Positions 26,557 through 36,016 of a stretch of 64,000 nt of DNA are shown here, piece after piece. The stretch spans positions 1 to 64,000 of the forward strand of contig DAONJS010000004.1 of NCBI GenBank assembly GCA_035405785.1. The letters run 5' to 3'. The notes beneath the pieces were generated by a model. That model did not search any database. It was not told the DNA's origin and saw only the letters and a list, made by a program, of their open reading frames with translations. How positions within the stretch are numbered: the first letter of the stretch is position 1; the number at the start of each line of letters is the position of its first letter. Source of the DNA: BPGX01 sp035405785. Lineage in GTDB: Bacteria; Bacteroidota; Bacteroidia; B-17B0; Aurantibacillaceae. The translations under genes and the position numbers were made by a program.

Positions 26557-26564
26557 CAAAAATA
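26557..26564 (-). promoter_or_regulatory. -7 promoter element for the TPR/PD40-upp-bshC operon
   Basis: On the minus strand this reads TATTTTTG, matching TAnnTTTG, 13 bases before ATG 26543. No convincing -33 at the usual spacing. Confidence 0.45.
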
Positions 26565-26601
26565 ATCAAAGAAAAACAAATTGTAGTGATGTTTTTAATA
26601 A

Positions 26602-27015
26602 TTACCACATTTGAGATGTTATATAAACAGTGCCTTTGAATAAAGCCACTACTTTTTTGTCGGGCATTGTATAAACTTTAATGTGATAAACCGCAATTTT
26701 ATTAGACCTGTGCATTTCTTCAGTTTCTGCACGAATAATATCGCCTTCTTTTAATGATTCAGTATGTGAAATGGATGTTTCAACAGACACGGCTTTATAG
26801 CCATAACTATTAGAAGCAAAGGCAAGAGCACTATCGGCAAGTGAATATGTAATTCCGCCGTGAGCAATATGAAAACCATTCAACATTTCTTTACGAACCT
26901 GCATTTGAAGTTTGCAATAACCGTGTTTAATTTCTAATACCTGAATACCAAGCCATTGGCTAAATGCATCATTTTTCATCATCAATTGATGAACAATTTC
27001 TTCTGGTGATTTCAT
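26602..27015 (-). CDS. PaaI family hotdog thioesterase
   Basis: This 137-residue hotdog-fold protein has the family motif HGGITYSLADSALAFASNSYG near residue 52. The conserved Asp in LADSA is the catalytic residue in PaaI. The expected activity is hydrolysis of acyl- or phenylacetyl-CoA thioesters. No other phenylacetate genes are nearby, so housekeeping acyl-CoA turnover is as likely as aromatic catabolism. It is separate from the TPR/PD40 gene by about 60 bases and faces the foldback element at 27074. Confidence 0.88.
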   Translation of the reverse strand: MKSPEEIVHQLMMKNDAFSQWLGIQVLEIKHGYCKLQMQVRKEMLNGFHIAHGGITYSLADSALAFASNSYGYKAVSVETSISHTESLKEGDIIRAETEEMHRSNKIAVYHIKVYTMPDKKVVALFKGTVYITSQMW

Positions 27016-27073
27016 AGCAAATAATTTTATTAATAATTGATTTAAATTACCCTCAAAGATACATCAAAAAATT

Positions 27074-27235
27074 GTTACTATTCAGGGTGATTCAAAATGA
27101 TTAAAAAGATACATTCCACGCAAAGTTCGCAAAGGATAAATACGCCGAGCCCACAAAGATTAAAATTTCTTTGCGACCATTGCGATATGCTTTGCGATCT
27201 TTGCGTGAAAAATATATGCCTACTTGAATAGTAAC
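27074..27235. repeat. Foldback element, best-preserved copy
   Basis: The terminal inverted repeats are perfect over 11 bases: GTTACTATTCA (27074-27084) and TGAATAGTAAC (27225-27235). Internally CACGCAAAG (27117-27125) pairs with CTTTGCGTG (27199-27207), with further CGCAAAG/CTTTGCG units between. The element is 162 bases, has no reading frame of note, and lies between divergent genes. It fills most of the 27016-27309 gap. Confidence 0.75.
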
Positions 27236-27309
27236 AAAAATTAAATATATTTTTATTTGCACAATAGGGTAATTAAAAGTATTTTTACAACCACTTCAAA
27301 TTCAATGTT

Positions 27310-28167
27310 TTGAGCGAAAAAAAATATATATACAATGGTGAATTAGTTACTGCTTCAGAAATTTGTGATATAGTATTTTCTAATAGGGCATTTAAGTTTG
27401 GAGATTCCTTATTTGAAACCATCAGATATTCTAATAGAAACATTTTGTTTTTACCCAATCATATCAGCCGTTTGAAGTTAAATATGCCCAATTTAAAAAT
27501 GAAAATACCTTCATATTTTTCAACAGAATATTTTTTAGATAAAATATCAACAGTAATTTTTGCTAATAATTATCAGGATAAAAGTGTAAAGATTCGTTTA
27601 ACTGTATTTCGTAAAGGAAGTGGTGCATATTATCCAGAATCAAACGAAGTAGATTATGTAATTGATGTAGAACTTTTAGAAAACACATTTTATAATTTAC
27701 CTTCTAATGGATTAGTGGTAGATGTTTTCAAAGATATATTAAAGCCAATAGATAGATTATCAAATATTAAAACTGGAAATTCACTTTTGTATGTATTAGC
27801 ATCCATCAATAAAGATATTGCAAGATTAGATGATTGTTTAATACTCAACACATCAGGAAGAATATGTGAAGCAACATCTTCTAATATTTTCATAGTAAAA
27901 GGTAATATGATAATGACTCCGCCCGATACCGAAGGATGCGTAAGAGGAATTATGCGTGATCAAATAAAAAAAATAGCAGAAAGTAATAAGTTTATGCTTT
28001 ATGAAAATCCGCTGACTATACATTCTCTCATATCTGCTGATGAGGTATTTATTACAAACACTATTCAAGGTCCTCAATGGATTAGACAATTTCAGTCCAG
28101 AATTTATGAGCAAAAAAAAGTAACACAGTTTTTTGTAGAAGTATTAAATGAAATGATAAGAAAGTAA
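27310..28167 (+). CDS. Aminotransferase class IV (PabC / branched-chain aminotransferase-like)
   Basis: This 285-residue fold-type IV PLP enzyme has the N-terminal RAFKFGDSLFETIRY, the Schiff-base lysine region in DRLSNIKTGNSLLYVLA (about residue 155) and the phosphate-binding stretch RICEATSSNIFIVKG with PDTEGCVRGIMRDQI. It could be aminodeoxychorismate lyase or a branched-chain or D-amino acid aminotransferase. The start is a TTG at 27310; the ATG at 27305 runs into a stop after two codons, so the rare start is likely real. It is followed by pyrF after 12 bases. Confidence 0.87.
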   Translation: MSEKKYIYNGELVTASEICDIVFSNRAFKFGDSLFETIRYSNRNILFLPNHISRLKLNMPNLKMKIPSYFSTEYFLDKISTVIFANNYQDKSVKIRLTVFRKGSGAYYPESNEVDYVIDVELLENTFYNLPSNGLVVDVFKDILKPIDRLSNIKTGNSLLYVLASINKDIARLDDCLILNTSGRICEATSSNIFIVKGNMIMTPPDTEGCVRGIMRDQIKKIAESNKFMLYENPLTIHSLISADEVFITNTIQGPQWIRQFQSRIYEQKKVTQFFVEVLNEMIRK

Positions 28168-28179
28168 AATATTAGATGT

Positions 28180-29013
28180 ATGAACAAACAGCAATTAGTT
28201 GAACAAATTATTAAACATAAATCATTTTTGTGTGTTGGATTAGATCCGGATGTTCAAAAAATACCTAAACATTTATTAGATGAACCGGATCCAATATTTG
28301 AATTTAATTCAGCAATCATAGATGCTACTTCTGAATATTGTATTGCATACAAACCTAATTTTGCTTTTTATGAAATGTATGGTTCAGAAGGCATTAAAAG
28401 TTTAGAAAAAACAATTCGTTATATTAAAGTTAATTACCCTGATAAATTTATTATTGCAGATGCAAAGAGAGGTGATATTGGTAATACATCTGAAAAATAT
28501 GCGTATTCTGTTTTTGAAAAATTAGAATGTGATGCTATTACGCTTTCGCCTTATATGGGTAGAGATTCCATATTACCATTTTTAAAATATCAGAACAGAT
28601 GGGCAATTATTCTTGCTGTTACAAGTAATGAAGGTTCAGCAGATTTTCAGTTAATGCATATGGAAAATAAAAAACCTTTATATATCAATGTTATTGAAAA
28701 AAGCAAAAGTTGGGGTAATGACGAAAATATAATGTATGTAGTAGGTGCTACTCAAAATAAAGAAATCATTAAAAGTATTCGTGAAATTATTCCTGATCAT
28801 TTTATTTTAATTCCCGGTATTGGAGCACAAGGTGGAAGTTTAGAAAATGTTTGTGATGTAGCATTGAATAAAGATGTTGGTATAATTGTCAATGTGTCAA
28901 GAGATATTATTTATGCTGGAAATGATGAAAAATTTGCATTGGCTTCTCAGATTCAGGCACAATACTATCAACAAAAGATGCAAAAGATTTTAAATGAGAA
29001 AAAATATCTATGA
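28180..29013 (+). CDS. pyrF: Orotidine 5'-phosphate decarboxylase (type 2)
   Basis: This 277-residue enzyme makes UMP from OMP. The N-terminal FLCVGLDPDVQKIPKHL and the catalytic IADAKRGDIGNTSEKYA (Lys-x-x-Asp cluster, about residue 95) place it in the longer type 2 group. The phosphate-binding IPGIGAQGGSLENV is near residue 210. It overlaps bshA by 4 bases (ATGA), indicating translational coupling of pyrimidine and bacillithiol genes. Confidence 0.94.
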   Translation: MNKQQLVEQIIKHKSFLCVGLDPDVQKIPKHLLDEPDPIFEFNSAIIDATSEYCIAYKPNFAFYEMYGSEGIKSLEKTIRYIKVNYPDKFIIADAKRGDIGNTSEKYAYSVFEKLECDAITLSPYMGRDSILPFLKYQNRWAIILAVTSNEGSADFQLMHMENKKPLYINVIEKSKSWGNDENIMYVVGATQNKEIIKSIREIIPDHFILIPGIGAQGGSLENVCDVALNKDVGIIVNVSRDIIYAGNDEKFALASQIQAQYYQQKMQKILNEKKYL

Positions 29014-30140
29014 ATATAGGAATAGTTTGTTATCCAACCTTTGGTGGAAGTGGTGCAGTTGCTACAGAATTAGGTAAAGCATTAGCAAATATTGGACATA
29101 AAATTCATATCATTTCATACAATTTGCCATTCAAACTTCAGGAGTTTAATGAAAATATAATGTATCATGAAGTAGAGTGGTATGAATATCCTTTGTTTGA
29201 ATATCAACCTTATGAGTCGGCATTGATAAGTAAAATAGTAGATGTTGCTTTATATGAAACATTAGATTTGTTGCATGTGCATTATGCAATTCCACATGCT
29301 TCTGCGGCATATATGGCCAAGCAAATTTTGAAATCCAAAAAAATACATTTGCCTTATATTACTACATTGCACGGCACAGATATAACATTAGTTGGCAAAG
29401 ATCCTTCGTTTGAACCAGTTATTCGCTTTTCATTAAATAATAGCGATGCCATAACTGCTGTTTCAAAAGCATTGAAAAAAGAGACATTGCAGGCATTCAA
29501 AATTGATAACAATGTAGAAGTTATTCCAAATTTTATTGATTTTGAAAAAATTAGAAAAACTAAAAATACTGCAAAATGTTGTGTTTCTAATAAAACTTCT
29601 GATGAAAAAATTTTAATGCACATTTCAAATTTTAGAAAAGTAAAGAGAATTGATGATATCGTTAAAGTATTTGCTATAGTTAGAAAGAAGATAAAATCAA
29701 AATTAGTATTAGTAGGAGATGGACCTGAAAAGCCCTATATTGAAAGATTAGTAAGAGATCTCAATTTAAACAAAGATGTTATATTTACTGGTAGAGTAGT
29801 TGATCCTATTGATGTTTTAGCATCTGCAGATATATTTTTATTGCCAAGTGAAACTGAAAGTTTTGGTTTATCGGCATTAGAAGCAATGAGTATGGGTGTG
29901 CCTGTAATTAGTAGCAATAGCGGAGGTATTACTGAAGTAAATATAAATGGCAAAACTGGTTATACCTGTAATGTTGGAGATGTTAAAACAATGGCACATT
30001 TAGTAATTGATTTATTGAAAAATGAAGTAAAGTATCAGCAGTTTAGTAAAAATGCATTAGAACATGCAAAAAAATTTGATGTGAAAAATATCTTGCCAAA
30101 ATATTTAAATCTGTATAAAAAAGTTTTGAGGAATGGGTGA
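29010..30140 (+). CDS. bshA: N-acetyl-alpha-D-glucosaminyl L-malate synthase BshA
   Basis: This 376-residue GT4 glycosyltransferase catalyses the first step of bacillithiol synthesis, joining UDP-GlcNAc to malate. The N-terminal IGIVCYPTFGGSGAVATELG, LHVHYAIPHASAAYMA and HGTDITLVGKDPSF are BshA-like. The nucleotide-sugar E-x7-E motif lies in SETESFGLSALEAMSMGVPV (about residue 280). It overlaps pyrF. BshC is at 22727, so two of the three steps are encoded within 7 kb; the deacetylase BshB is not seen. Confidence 0.95.
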   Translation: MNIGIVCYPTFGGSGAVATELGKALANIGHKIHIISYNLPFKLQEFNENIMYHEVEWYEYPLFEYQPYESALISKIVDVALYETLDLLHVHYAIPHASAAYMAKQILKSKKIHLPYITTLHGTDITLVGKDPSFEPVIRFSLNNSDAITAVSKALKKETLQAFKIDNNVEVIPNFIDFEKIRKTKNTAKCCVSNKTSDEKILMHISNFRKVKRIDDIVKVFAIVRKKIKSKLVLVGDGPEKPYIERLVRDLNLNKDVIFTGRVVDPIDVLASADIFLLPSETESFGLSALEAMSMGVPVISSNSGGITEVNINGKTGYTCNVGDVKTMAHLVIDLLKNEVKYQQFSKNALEHAKKFDVKNILPKYLNLYKKVLRNG

Positions 30141-30156
30141 GGTATTTTTTTCTTTA

Positions 30157-30474
30157 CTACTTCTTTTCCTCATTTTTACTTAATAAATCATCAACTATAT
30201 TCTTTAATTCTTCGGGATGATTTGACCAATGTAATAATATGCTATCTTTTTGTTGAATGCTTAAATTATCTCTAAAACTAATACAAGGTATTGCTGAATT
30301 AAATTTTCTTTCTGCTGTGTATTTTTGACTTAATACTTCTACCTCTGTCCACTTTTCTACTAATTTTATTTTATTAGAAAATACACTGTCTGAACTTGAT
30401 TTTTTTGAATCAGCACATTTCAATAAGAAAAAAATAATGAAAGCAACATATATTAAATTCCGCCTAACTTGCAT
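30157..30474 (-). CDS. Small hypothetical lipoprotein
   Basis: This 105-residue protein has a basic N-terminus, a hydrophobic stretch and a lipobox-like LLKC (Cys about residue 19). The rest is a polar domain containing FNSAIPCISFRDNLS and a helical C-terminus. It overlaps the EVE-domain gene by 22 bases, suggesting co-transcription, and is convergent with bshA. I do not recognise the family. A helix-rich periplasmic or outer-membrane-anchored protein is the most that can be said. Confidence 0.65.
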   Translation of the reverse strand: MQVRRNLIYVAFIIFFLLKCADSKKSSSDSVFSNKIKLVEKWTEVEVLSQKYTAERKFNSAIPCISFRDNLSIQQKDSILLHWSNHPEELKNIVDDLLSKNEEKK

Positions 30475-30863
30475 ATAATATCATATTCTTCTTTTGTAAC
30501 TTTACTTACAGATAATCTTTGTTGTCTTACAAATTGCATATTTTTCAAAACTGGATGTTCTTTAATTTGTTGTAAACTTACTGGCTTTTTAAAACTTTTA
30601 TATGGTTTAACATCTACACAAACCCATTGTTGGGTATTATCAGTTGGGTCAGGATAATGTTCTTTGATAACTTCTGCAATGCCCCTTATACAAAGCCCTT
30701 CATTGCTATGATAAAATAAACATTTATCACCTACTTTCATTTCTTTCAAATAATTTCTTGCCTGAAAATTTCTTACACCATCCCAAAATGTTTTACCATC
30801 TGATAATAATTGTTCCCAACTATATTTAAATGGTTCTGATTTTATCAACCAGTATTTTTCCAT
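30453..30863 (-). CDS. EVE domain-containing protein
   Basis: This 136-residue protein matches the single-domain EVE (PUA-like) family: YWLIKSEPFKYSWEQL at the N-terminus, WDGVRNFQARNYLKEMKVGD, LFYHSNEGLCIRGIAEVI, and the C-terminal QQRLSVSKVTKEEYDII. EVE domains are known or proposed to bind modified bases in DNA or RNA, and the human relative is THYN1. It lies 6 bases after topA on the same strand. Confidence 0.92.
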   Translation of the reverse strand: MEKYWLIKSEPFKYSWEQLLSDGKTFWDGVRNFQARNYLKEMKVGDKCLFYHSNEGLCIRGIAEVIKEHYPDPTDNTQQWVCVDVKPYKSFKKPVSLQQIKEHPVLKNMQFVRQQRLSVSKVTKEEYDIICKLGGI

Positions 30864-30869
30864 AATACT

Positions 30870-33278
30870 TTATTTTTTCTTTGAAGAAGATTTTTTTCTT
30901 ACAGAAGAGGCGGCTGTTTTAGTAGATTTTGCTTTTGTTTTAGAAGTGTTTTCTGCTGAGGTTTCAACTAATTCAGTTGTTTTAAAATCATCTCCAATAA
31001 TGGCTATAATTTCTTCAAGTGTTAAGGATTTTGGGTCTTTATCTTTTGGAATTTTGTAATTCTTTTTGTTGTAAGCAATATATGGTCCATATCGTCCATT
31101 CAATACCTGAATGCCTTCATTTTCAAAGTTTTGAATAATTTTAGATTGCTGAGCGGCTTGTTTAGATTCAATTAATTCAATGGCTCGTTCTAATGTAATA
31201 GTGTGTGGATCTTCGTCTTTAGGAATAGAAACAAATCCGCCATCATACATCACATAAGGCCCAAATCTTCCTATATTAACGACTACATCTTTATTATTGT
31301 ATTTGCCTAAAACTTTTGGTAGTTTAAATAAATTCAATGCTTCTTCTAATGTAATGGTTTGAATACTCAAATTTTTGGGGAGTTTAGCATATACTGGTTT
31401 TTCATCATCATTCGCATCTCCAATTTGAACAAGTGGTCCAAATCTTCCAATTCTTGCAATTACTTTTTTTCCTGTTTTGGGGTCAGTGCCAATAATTCTT
31501 TCGCCTGTGCTTCTTTCAGATTCTTCAATGGTTTTTACAACATCTTTATGAAATGGAAAATAAAATTTTTTGAGCATTTCTGTCCAATCTATTTTGCCTA
31601 TTGCTATTTCATCAAACTCTTCTTCTACATTTGCAGTAAATTGATAGTCCATAATTTTTGGAAAATAGCGAACTAAAAAATCTGTTACAACAAATCCTAA
31701 ATCGGTTGGAAATAATTTTCCTTTTTCAGCACCTGTGTTTTCTGTTTTTGTTTCTTTTTTAATGTCTTTATTTTCAAGAACTAATTGAACATAATTTCTT
31801 GGTGTGCCTTCTAAATCTTTTTTTACAACATACTCTCTTTTTTGAATAGTAGAAATAGTAGGTGCATAAGTAGAAGGTCTTCCAATGCCTAATTCTTCTA
31901 ACTTTTTTACTAATGATGCTTCTGTATATCTTGGTGGATGATATGTGAATCTTTGTGTAGCAATAATTTGTTTGGTTGCTAATTTTTCTCCTTTTGACAG
32001 AGGTGGTAATATAGTGCTGTCTTTTGATTCATCATTTGTATTTTCATCATCATCTGTGCTTTCAATGTAGAGTTTTAAAAATCCATCAAATTTAATCACT
32101 TCACCTTGTGCAATAAATTTTTCATCACGATTAGAAATGCTAATTTTTGCAACAGTTTTTTCAAGTATAGCATCTGCCATTTGCGATGCTACTGTTCGTT
32201 TCCAAATTAGTTCGTACAATCTTTGTTCATTTTTTTCTCCATCAATTTGCAGTTTATTGATATAAGTAGGACGAATGGCTTCGTGGGCTTCTTGTGCATT
32301 TTTACTTTTGGTAGTAAATTGTCTTTGCTGATGATAATTTTTTCCGTAAAAATCTGTAATTACTTCTTTTGCGGTTTCTAATGCCAATTCAGATAAATTC
32401 ACTGAATCGGTTCTCATATAAGTGATGTAGCCGGCTTCGTATAAACGTTGGGCTATTGTCATTGTTTGTGCTACTGAAAATCCTAATTTTCTTGCGGCTT
32501 CTTGCTGAAGTGTAGATGTGGTAAAAGGTGCAGAAGGACTTCTTTTAGCAGGTTTTACTTCAATTGATTCAACTGTAAATTCTGCATTTTTACATTTTTC
32601 TAAAAATTCCTGTGCTTCTTTTTCGGTATCAAATTTTTTATCTAATTCTGCTTTGAATGTTTGATTTTTGGATATAAAAACAGCAGATACTTTAAAGAAA
32701 GTTTTAGATTGAAAATTTTGAATTTCTCTTTCTCTCTCTACTATTAGCCGAACTGCAACAGATTGCACACGACCTGCGGATAAATTAGATTTAATTTTTT
32801 TCCATAAAATGGGTGAAAGTTCGTAACCTACTAATCGGTCTAAAATTCGGCGTGCCTGTTGTGCATTGACTAAATTAAAATCTATATCTCTTGGATTTTT
32901 AATAGCGTTTTCAATGGCTTTTTTGGTGATTTCATGAAATACAATTCTTTTTCTTTTTTCTTTTGGTAAATTCAATGCTTCTGACAAATGCCACGCAATG
33001 GCTTCTCCTTCGCGGTCTTCATCGGATGCTAACCAAACTGTATCTGCTTCTTTACTTGCTTTTTTAAGTTCGTCAATGATTTTTTTCTTTTCAGGGTCAA
33101 TGATATATGTGGGTTGAAAATTATTATTAATATCTACACCAATATCTTGTTTAGGTAAATCTCTGATATGTCCAAAACTGGATTTTACAACAAAATCATT
33201 TCCCAAAAATTTCTGAATAGTTTTGGCTTTTGCAGGCGACTCTACAATCACTAAATTAGTATCGCTTTTTTTGGCCAT
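30870..33278 (-). CDS. topA: DNA topoisomerase I
   Basis: This type IA topoisomerase of about 802 residues relaxes negative supercoils. The Toprim domain shows LVIVESPAKAKTIQKFLG and ASDEDREGEAIAWHLSE. The active-site tyrosine is in GYITYMRTDSVNLSE (about residue 290). The C-terminus has repeated beta units (IGRFGPLVQIG, IGRFGPYVMYDGG, NGRYGPYIAYN) instead of zinc fingers, and a Lys/Ser-rich tail. The start at 33278 (MAKKSDTN) is chosen over 33308, which would add ten residues before the conserved fold. Confidence 0.96.
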   Translation of the reverse strand: MAKKSDTNLVIVESPAKAKTIQKFLGNDFVVKSSFGHIRDLPKQDIGVDINNNFQPTYIIDPEKKKIIDELKKASKEADTVWLASDEDREGEAIAWHLSEALNLPKEKRKRIVFHEITKKAIENAIKNPRDIDFNLVNAQQARRILDRLVGYELSPILWKKIKSNLSAGRVQSVAVRLIVEREREIQNFQSKTFFKVSAVFISKNQTFKAELDKKFDTEKEAQEFLEKCKNAEFTVESIEVKPAKRSPSAPFTTSTLQQEAARKLGFSVAQTMTIAQRLYEAGYITYMRTDSVNLSELALETAKEVITDFYGKNYHQQRQFTTKSKNAQEAHEAIRPTYINKLQIDGEKNEQRLYELIWKRTVASQMADAILEKTVAKISISNRDEKFIAQGEVIKFDGFLKLYIESTDDDENTNDESKDSTILPPLSKGEKLATKQIIATQRFTYHPPRYTEASLVKKLEELGIGRPSTYAPTISTIQKREYVVKKDLEGTPRNYVQLVLENKDIKKETKTENTGAEKGKLFPTDLGFVVTDFLVRYFPKIMDYQFTANVEEEFDEIAIGKIDWTEMLKKFYFPFHKDVVKTIEESERSTGERIIGTDPKTGKKVIARIGRFGPLVQIGDANDDEKPVYAKLPKNLSIQTITLEEALNLFKLPKVLGKYNNKDVVVNIGRFGPYVMYDGGFVSIPKDEDPHTITLERAIELIESKQAAQQSKIIQNFENEGIQVLNGRYGPYIAYNKKNYKIPKDKDPKSLTLEEIIAIIGDDFKTTELVETSAENTSKTKAKSTKTAASSVRKKSSSKKK

Positions 33279-33369
33279 AAAGAATAAATTTTTAAAAATT
33301 TTCTGCAAAGATGAATAAAATTTTTCTTATTGAGCATTTCTTTAAATTATTTTTATCAATTTTGCAGTG

Positions 33370-34854
33370 ATGAAATTGAAATTATTTTTTCTGTATTTAT
33401 TTTTATCAATGGCTTGTGTAGCACAAAACAAGCCTGTTTTATCTTGGGAAGTTTATAAATTTTTTATACCTGATTCTTCTCATCATTCCTGTTATGCAGA
33501 AGTAGCATTGTCTGTAAGTCCTTATAATTTGAATATTCAAAAAAATAAAGATAGCAGTTATTTTGTGGCTGTAAATGGTTGTATAGAAATTTGGAATGAT
33601 AATCAATTGATTAAAAGAGATAGTTTTTTATTTAAAAGTCCATCTGCAAAGAAATATCAAGAAATTCCCTATTTCGGATACATTCGTAGATACTGGTTAG
33701 ACAATAAAAAAAAATATAGTGTCAAACTTTTTATGAAAGATTATTTTTCAAAGGATACATCGCTTGTTTTAAAACTTTCAAAAGATATTGAAACTAATTT
33801 TCAAAAGAATAGTATTGAACTTTCAAGTGTGCAATTTATTGATGTGCTTGAAAAATCTAATCAAAAAGATATGTATTTCAAATATGGTTATACTTTAATT
33901 CCTTATACAGATAATTATTTTAATGAAAACTTTGATAAGTTGAATTTTACGTTTGAGATATACAATGCCGATAAAGTGCTTGGAAAAGCAGAGCCATTTG
34001 TGGTTAATTTTAAAATAAAAGATAAAGATAATAATAAAGTGCTTGATAATTATGGTGGATTTAAAAAACTTTCATCATCGTCTGTAAATGTTGTTATTTC
34101 AGGTATTTCATTAAAAGATTTGCCTTCTGGAAATTATTTTTTGATGATTGAAATAAAAGATAAAAACAACAAAACAATTAAGGAAGAACAAATTTATTTT
34201 CAAAGAAAAAGTTTGCTGGCAAAGCAAATTTCTCCTGTAGATGAAGAATTATTTTTTGGAAAACAAAATTCAGTAGATACTCTTAAAATGTGGTTAGAAG
34301 CATTGTGGCCTATTGCCAATAATATTGAAAAGGACTGGATTATCAATCAAAGCATTACAAAAGATGCACAAATGATGAAAAACTTTATGATTGATTTCTG
34401 GGAAAAAAGAGCATCAGATACTACATCAGCAGTTGAGTTGGCTAAAAAGTATTATTCAAAACTGAATTATGTAATGAAAAATTTTAAGTGTGGAAAAATT
34501 GCTCCTTATTACACAGACAGAGGTCGTGTGTATTTACAATATGGTGAGCCCAATCAAAGGACTATTCAATTATCTGAACCCGGTGCTTACCCTTATGAAA
34601 TATGGCAGTATTATCGCATTTATGATGGGGCTACCAATCAGTTTTTTACAAACAGAAGATTTGTATTTGTCAATAAAGGTATTGCAGATGAATGTTATTC
34701 GCTCATTCACAGCGATATGAAAGGTGAATACAATAATCCAAACTGGCAAAGAGAAATTATGAAACACGACATTTACAACATCAATGATCCGTATCAGCAA
34801 CAAAAAATGAATTACGGAAATAACTTTGACAAAATGTATCAAAACCCGCAATAA
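33370..34854 (+). CDS. Secreted GWxTD domain-containing protein
   Basis: This protein of about 494 residues has a signal peptide (LFFLYLFLSMACVAQ) and a C-terminal GWxTD-type domain, recognised by GRVYLQYGEPNQRTI, YPYEIWQYYRI, FVFVNKGIADECYSLIHSD and the ending WQREIM. GWxTD proteins are common and uncharacterised in Bacteroidota. The region before it (about residues 25-310) looks like beta-rich Ig-like domains. ATG 33370 is preferred to GTG 33367. The stop is directly followed by the GT2 start (no gap), so the two are co-transcribed. Confidence 0.85.
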   Translation: MKLKLFFLYLFLSMACVAQNKPVLSWEVYKFFIPDSSHHSCYAEVALSVSPYNLNIQKNKDSSYFVAVNGCIEIWNDNQLIKRDSFLFKSPSAKKYQEIPYFGYIRRYWLDNKKKYSVKLFMKDYFSKDTSLVLKLSKDIETNFQKNSIELSSVQFIDVLEKSNQKDMYFKYGYTLIPYTDNYFNENFDKLNFTFEIYNADKVLGKAEPFVVNFKIKDKDNNKVLDNYGGFKKLSSSSVNVVISGISLKDLPSGNYFLMIEIKDKNNKTIKEEQIYFQRKSLLAKQISPVDEELFFGKQNSVDTLKMWLEALWPIANNIEKDWIINQSITKDAQMMKNFMIDFWEKRASDTTSAVELAKKYYSKLNYVMKNFKCGKIAPYYTDRGRVYLQYGEPNQRTIQLSEPGAYPYEIWQYYRIYDGATNQFFTNRRFVFVNKGIADECYSLIHSDMKGEYNNPNWQREIMKHDIYNINDPYQQQKMNYGNNFDKMYQNPQ

Positions 34855-35880
34855 ATGCCCAAAGTAGCCATTGCCATTCTGAACTATAATGGTTTGAAAT
34901 TATTACAAACTTACTTACCAATTGTAGCACAACATCATCCTTTGAATGAAATTTTTATCATAGACAATGCGTCTACTGATGAAAGTGTGCAGTGGCTAAA
35001 TTCAAATTATCCTGAAATTAAAATCATTCGCCATCAGGAAAACCTTGGATTTACAAGGGGATACAATGAAGGATTAAAACATATTCAGGCAGATTATTAT
35101 GTGTTGATGAATAATGACATCAGAACTACTGAAAACTGGTTGTTGCCTGTATTAGAACTAATGGAAAGTAGAAGTGATATTGCAGTATGTATGCCAAAAT
35201 TATTAGATGACAAAAATCCCGAATACTTTGAATACGCTGGTGCAAGTGGTGGTTTTTTAGATGTTTTGGCTTATCCTTTTTGCAGAGGAAGAATTTTTTT
35301 AGAGTTGGAAAAAGATATTCATCAATACGATGATGAAAGAGAAATTTTTTGGGCAACAGGTGCTTGTATGGTTGTGCGTGCAAATGCGTTTTGGGAAGCA
35401 GGAGGATTTGATAATGATTTTTTTGCACACATGGAAGAAATTGACTTGTGCTGGAGATTATTAAATATGGGTTACAAAATATATGTACAACCAAAATCAA
35501 AGGTGTATCATCTTGGTGGAGGCACATTAAACAAAATAAATCCACAAAAAACATATTTGAATTTTCGCAATAGTTTAATTACTTTATTAAAAAACCATCC
35601 GAAAAAAAAATTGTGCTGGAAGATATTTTTGAGATTAGTTTTAGATGGCGTGGCAGGTATTAAATTTTTATTAGAAGGCAATGGAAAGCACACATTATCT
35701 GTTATTAAAGCCCATTTTTATTTTTACAAACATTTTAGAAAGTTTTGGAACAAGCGTAAAATCTTTGAAAAACAACATCGTATAAATTATACTTTTTCAC
35801 CTACTTATAGTAAAAGTATTGTTTTACAACATTATGTATTTGGTAAAAAGAAATTTAGTGAGTTGGGAGAAGTAAAGTGA
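34855..35880 (+). CDS. Glycosyltransferase family 2
   Basis: This 341-residue GT-A enzyme has a nucleotide-binding start VAIAILNYNGLKLL, FIIDNASTDES, the DxD-like YVLMNNDIRTT (about residue 80), and the acceptor loop GGFDNDFFAHMEEIDLCWRL (about residue 185). This resembles rhamnosyl-type GT2 enzymes that extend surface polysaccharide. A basic helical C-terminus may associate with the membrane. It directly abuts the GWxTD gene. Confidence 0.92.
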   Translation: MPKVAIAILNYNGLKLLQTYLPIVAQHHPLNEIFIIDNASTDESVQWLNSNYPEIKIIRHQENLGFTRGYNEGLKHIQADYYVLMNNDIRTTENWLLPVLELMESRSDIAVCMPKLLDDKNPEYFEYAGASGGFLDVLAYPFCRGRIFLELEKDIHQYDDEREIFWATGACMVVRANAFWEAGGFDNDFFAHMEEIDLCWRLLNMGYKIYVQPKSKVYHLGGGTLNKINPQKTYLNFRNSLITLLKNHPKKKLCWKIFLRLVLDGVAGIKFLLEGNGKHTLSVIKAHFYFYKHFRKFWNKRKIFEKQHRINYTFSPTYSKSIVLQHYVFGKKKFSELGEVK

Positions 35881-35967
35881 AAAGAATTTTTAGTGACGAA
35901 TTTTGTCATTGCCTCACAAAACTATTTGTTTCTCTTTTAGGGTAAAATTTTGTAAATCAGAATAGTT

Positions 35968-36000
35968 TTTGGAATAAAACCAATCAATATCGTATATTTG
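35968..36000 (+). promoter_or_regulatory. Promoter for ffh
   Basis: A -33 TTTG (35968-35971) and a -7 TATATTTG (35993-36000) are separated by 21 bases, close to the Bacteroidota consensus. The start codon is 17 bases downstream of the -7 element. Confidence 0.7.
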
Positions 36001-36016
36001 TAGCAAAAATTAGAAT

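Noticed and set aside
35126..35554. 142-residue minus-strand frame inside the GT2 gene
   Set aside because: Antisense of a clear glycosyltransferase; composition (His, Leu, Phe, Cys rich) is typical of shadow frames.
35881..35990. Possible hairpin after the GT2 gene (TGAC/GTCA)
   Set aside because: The stem is only four bases and lacks a T-run, so it was not called a terminator.
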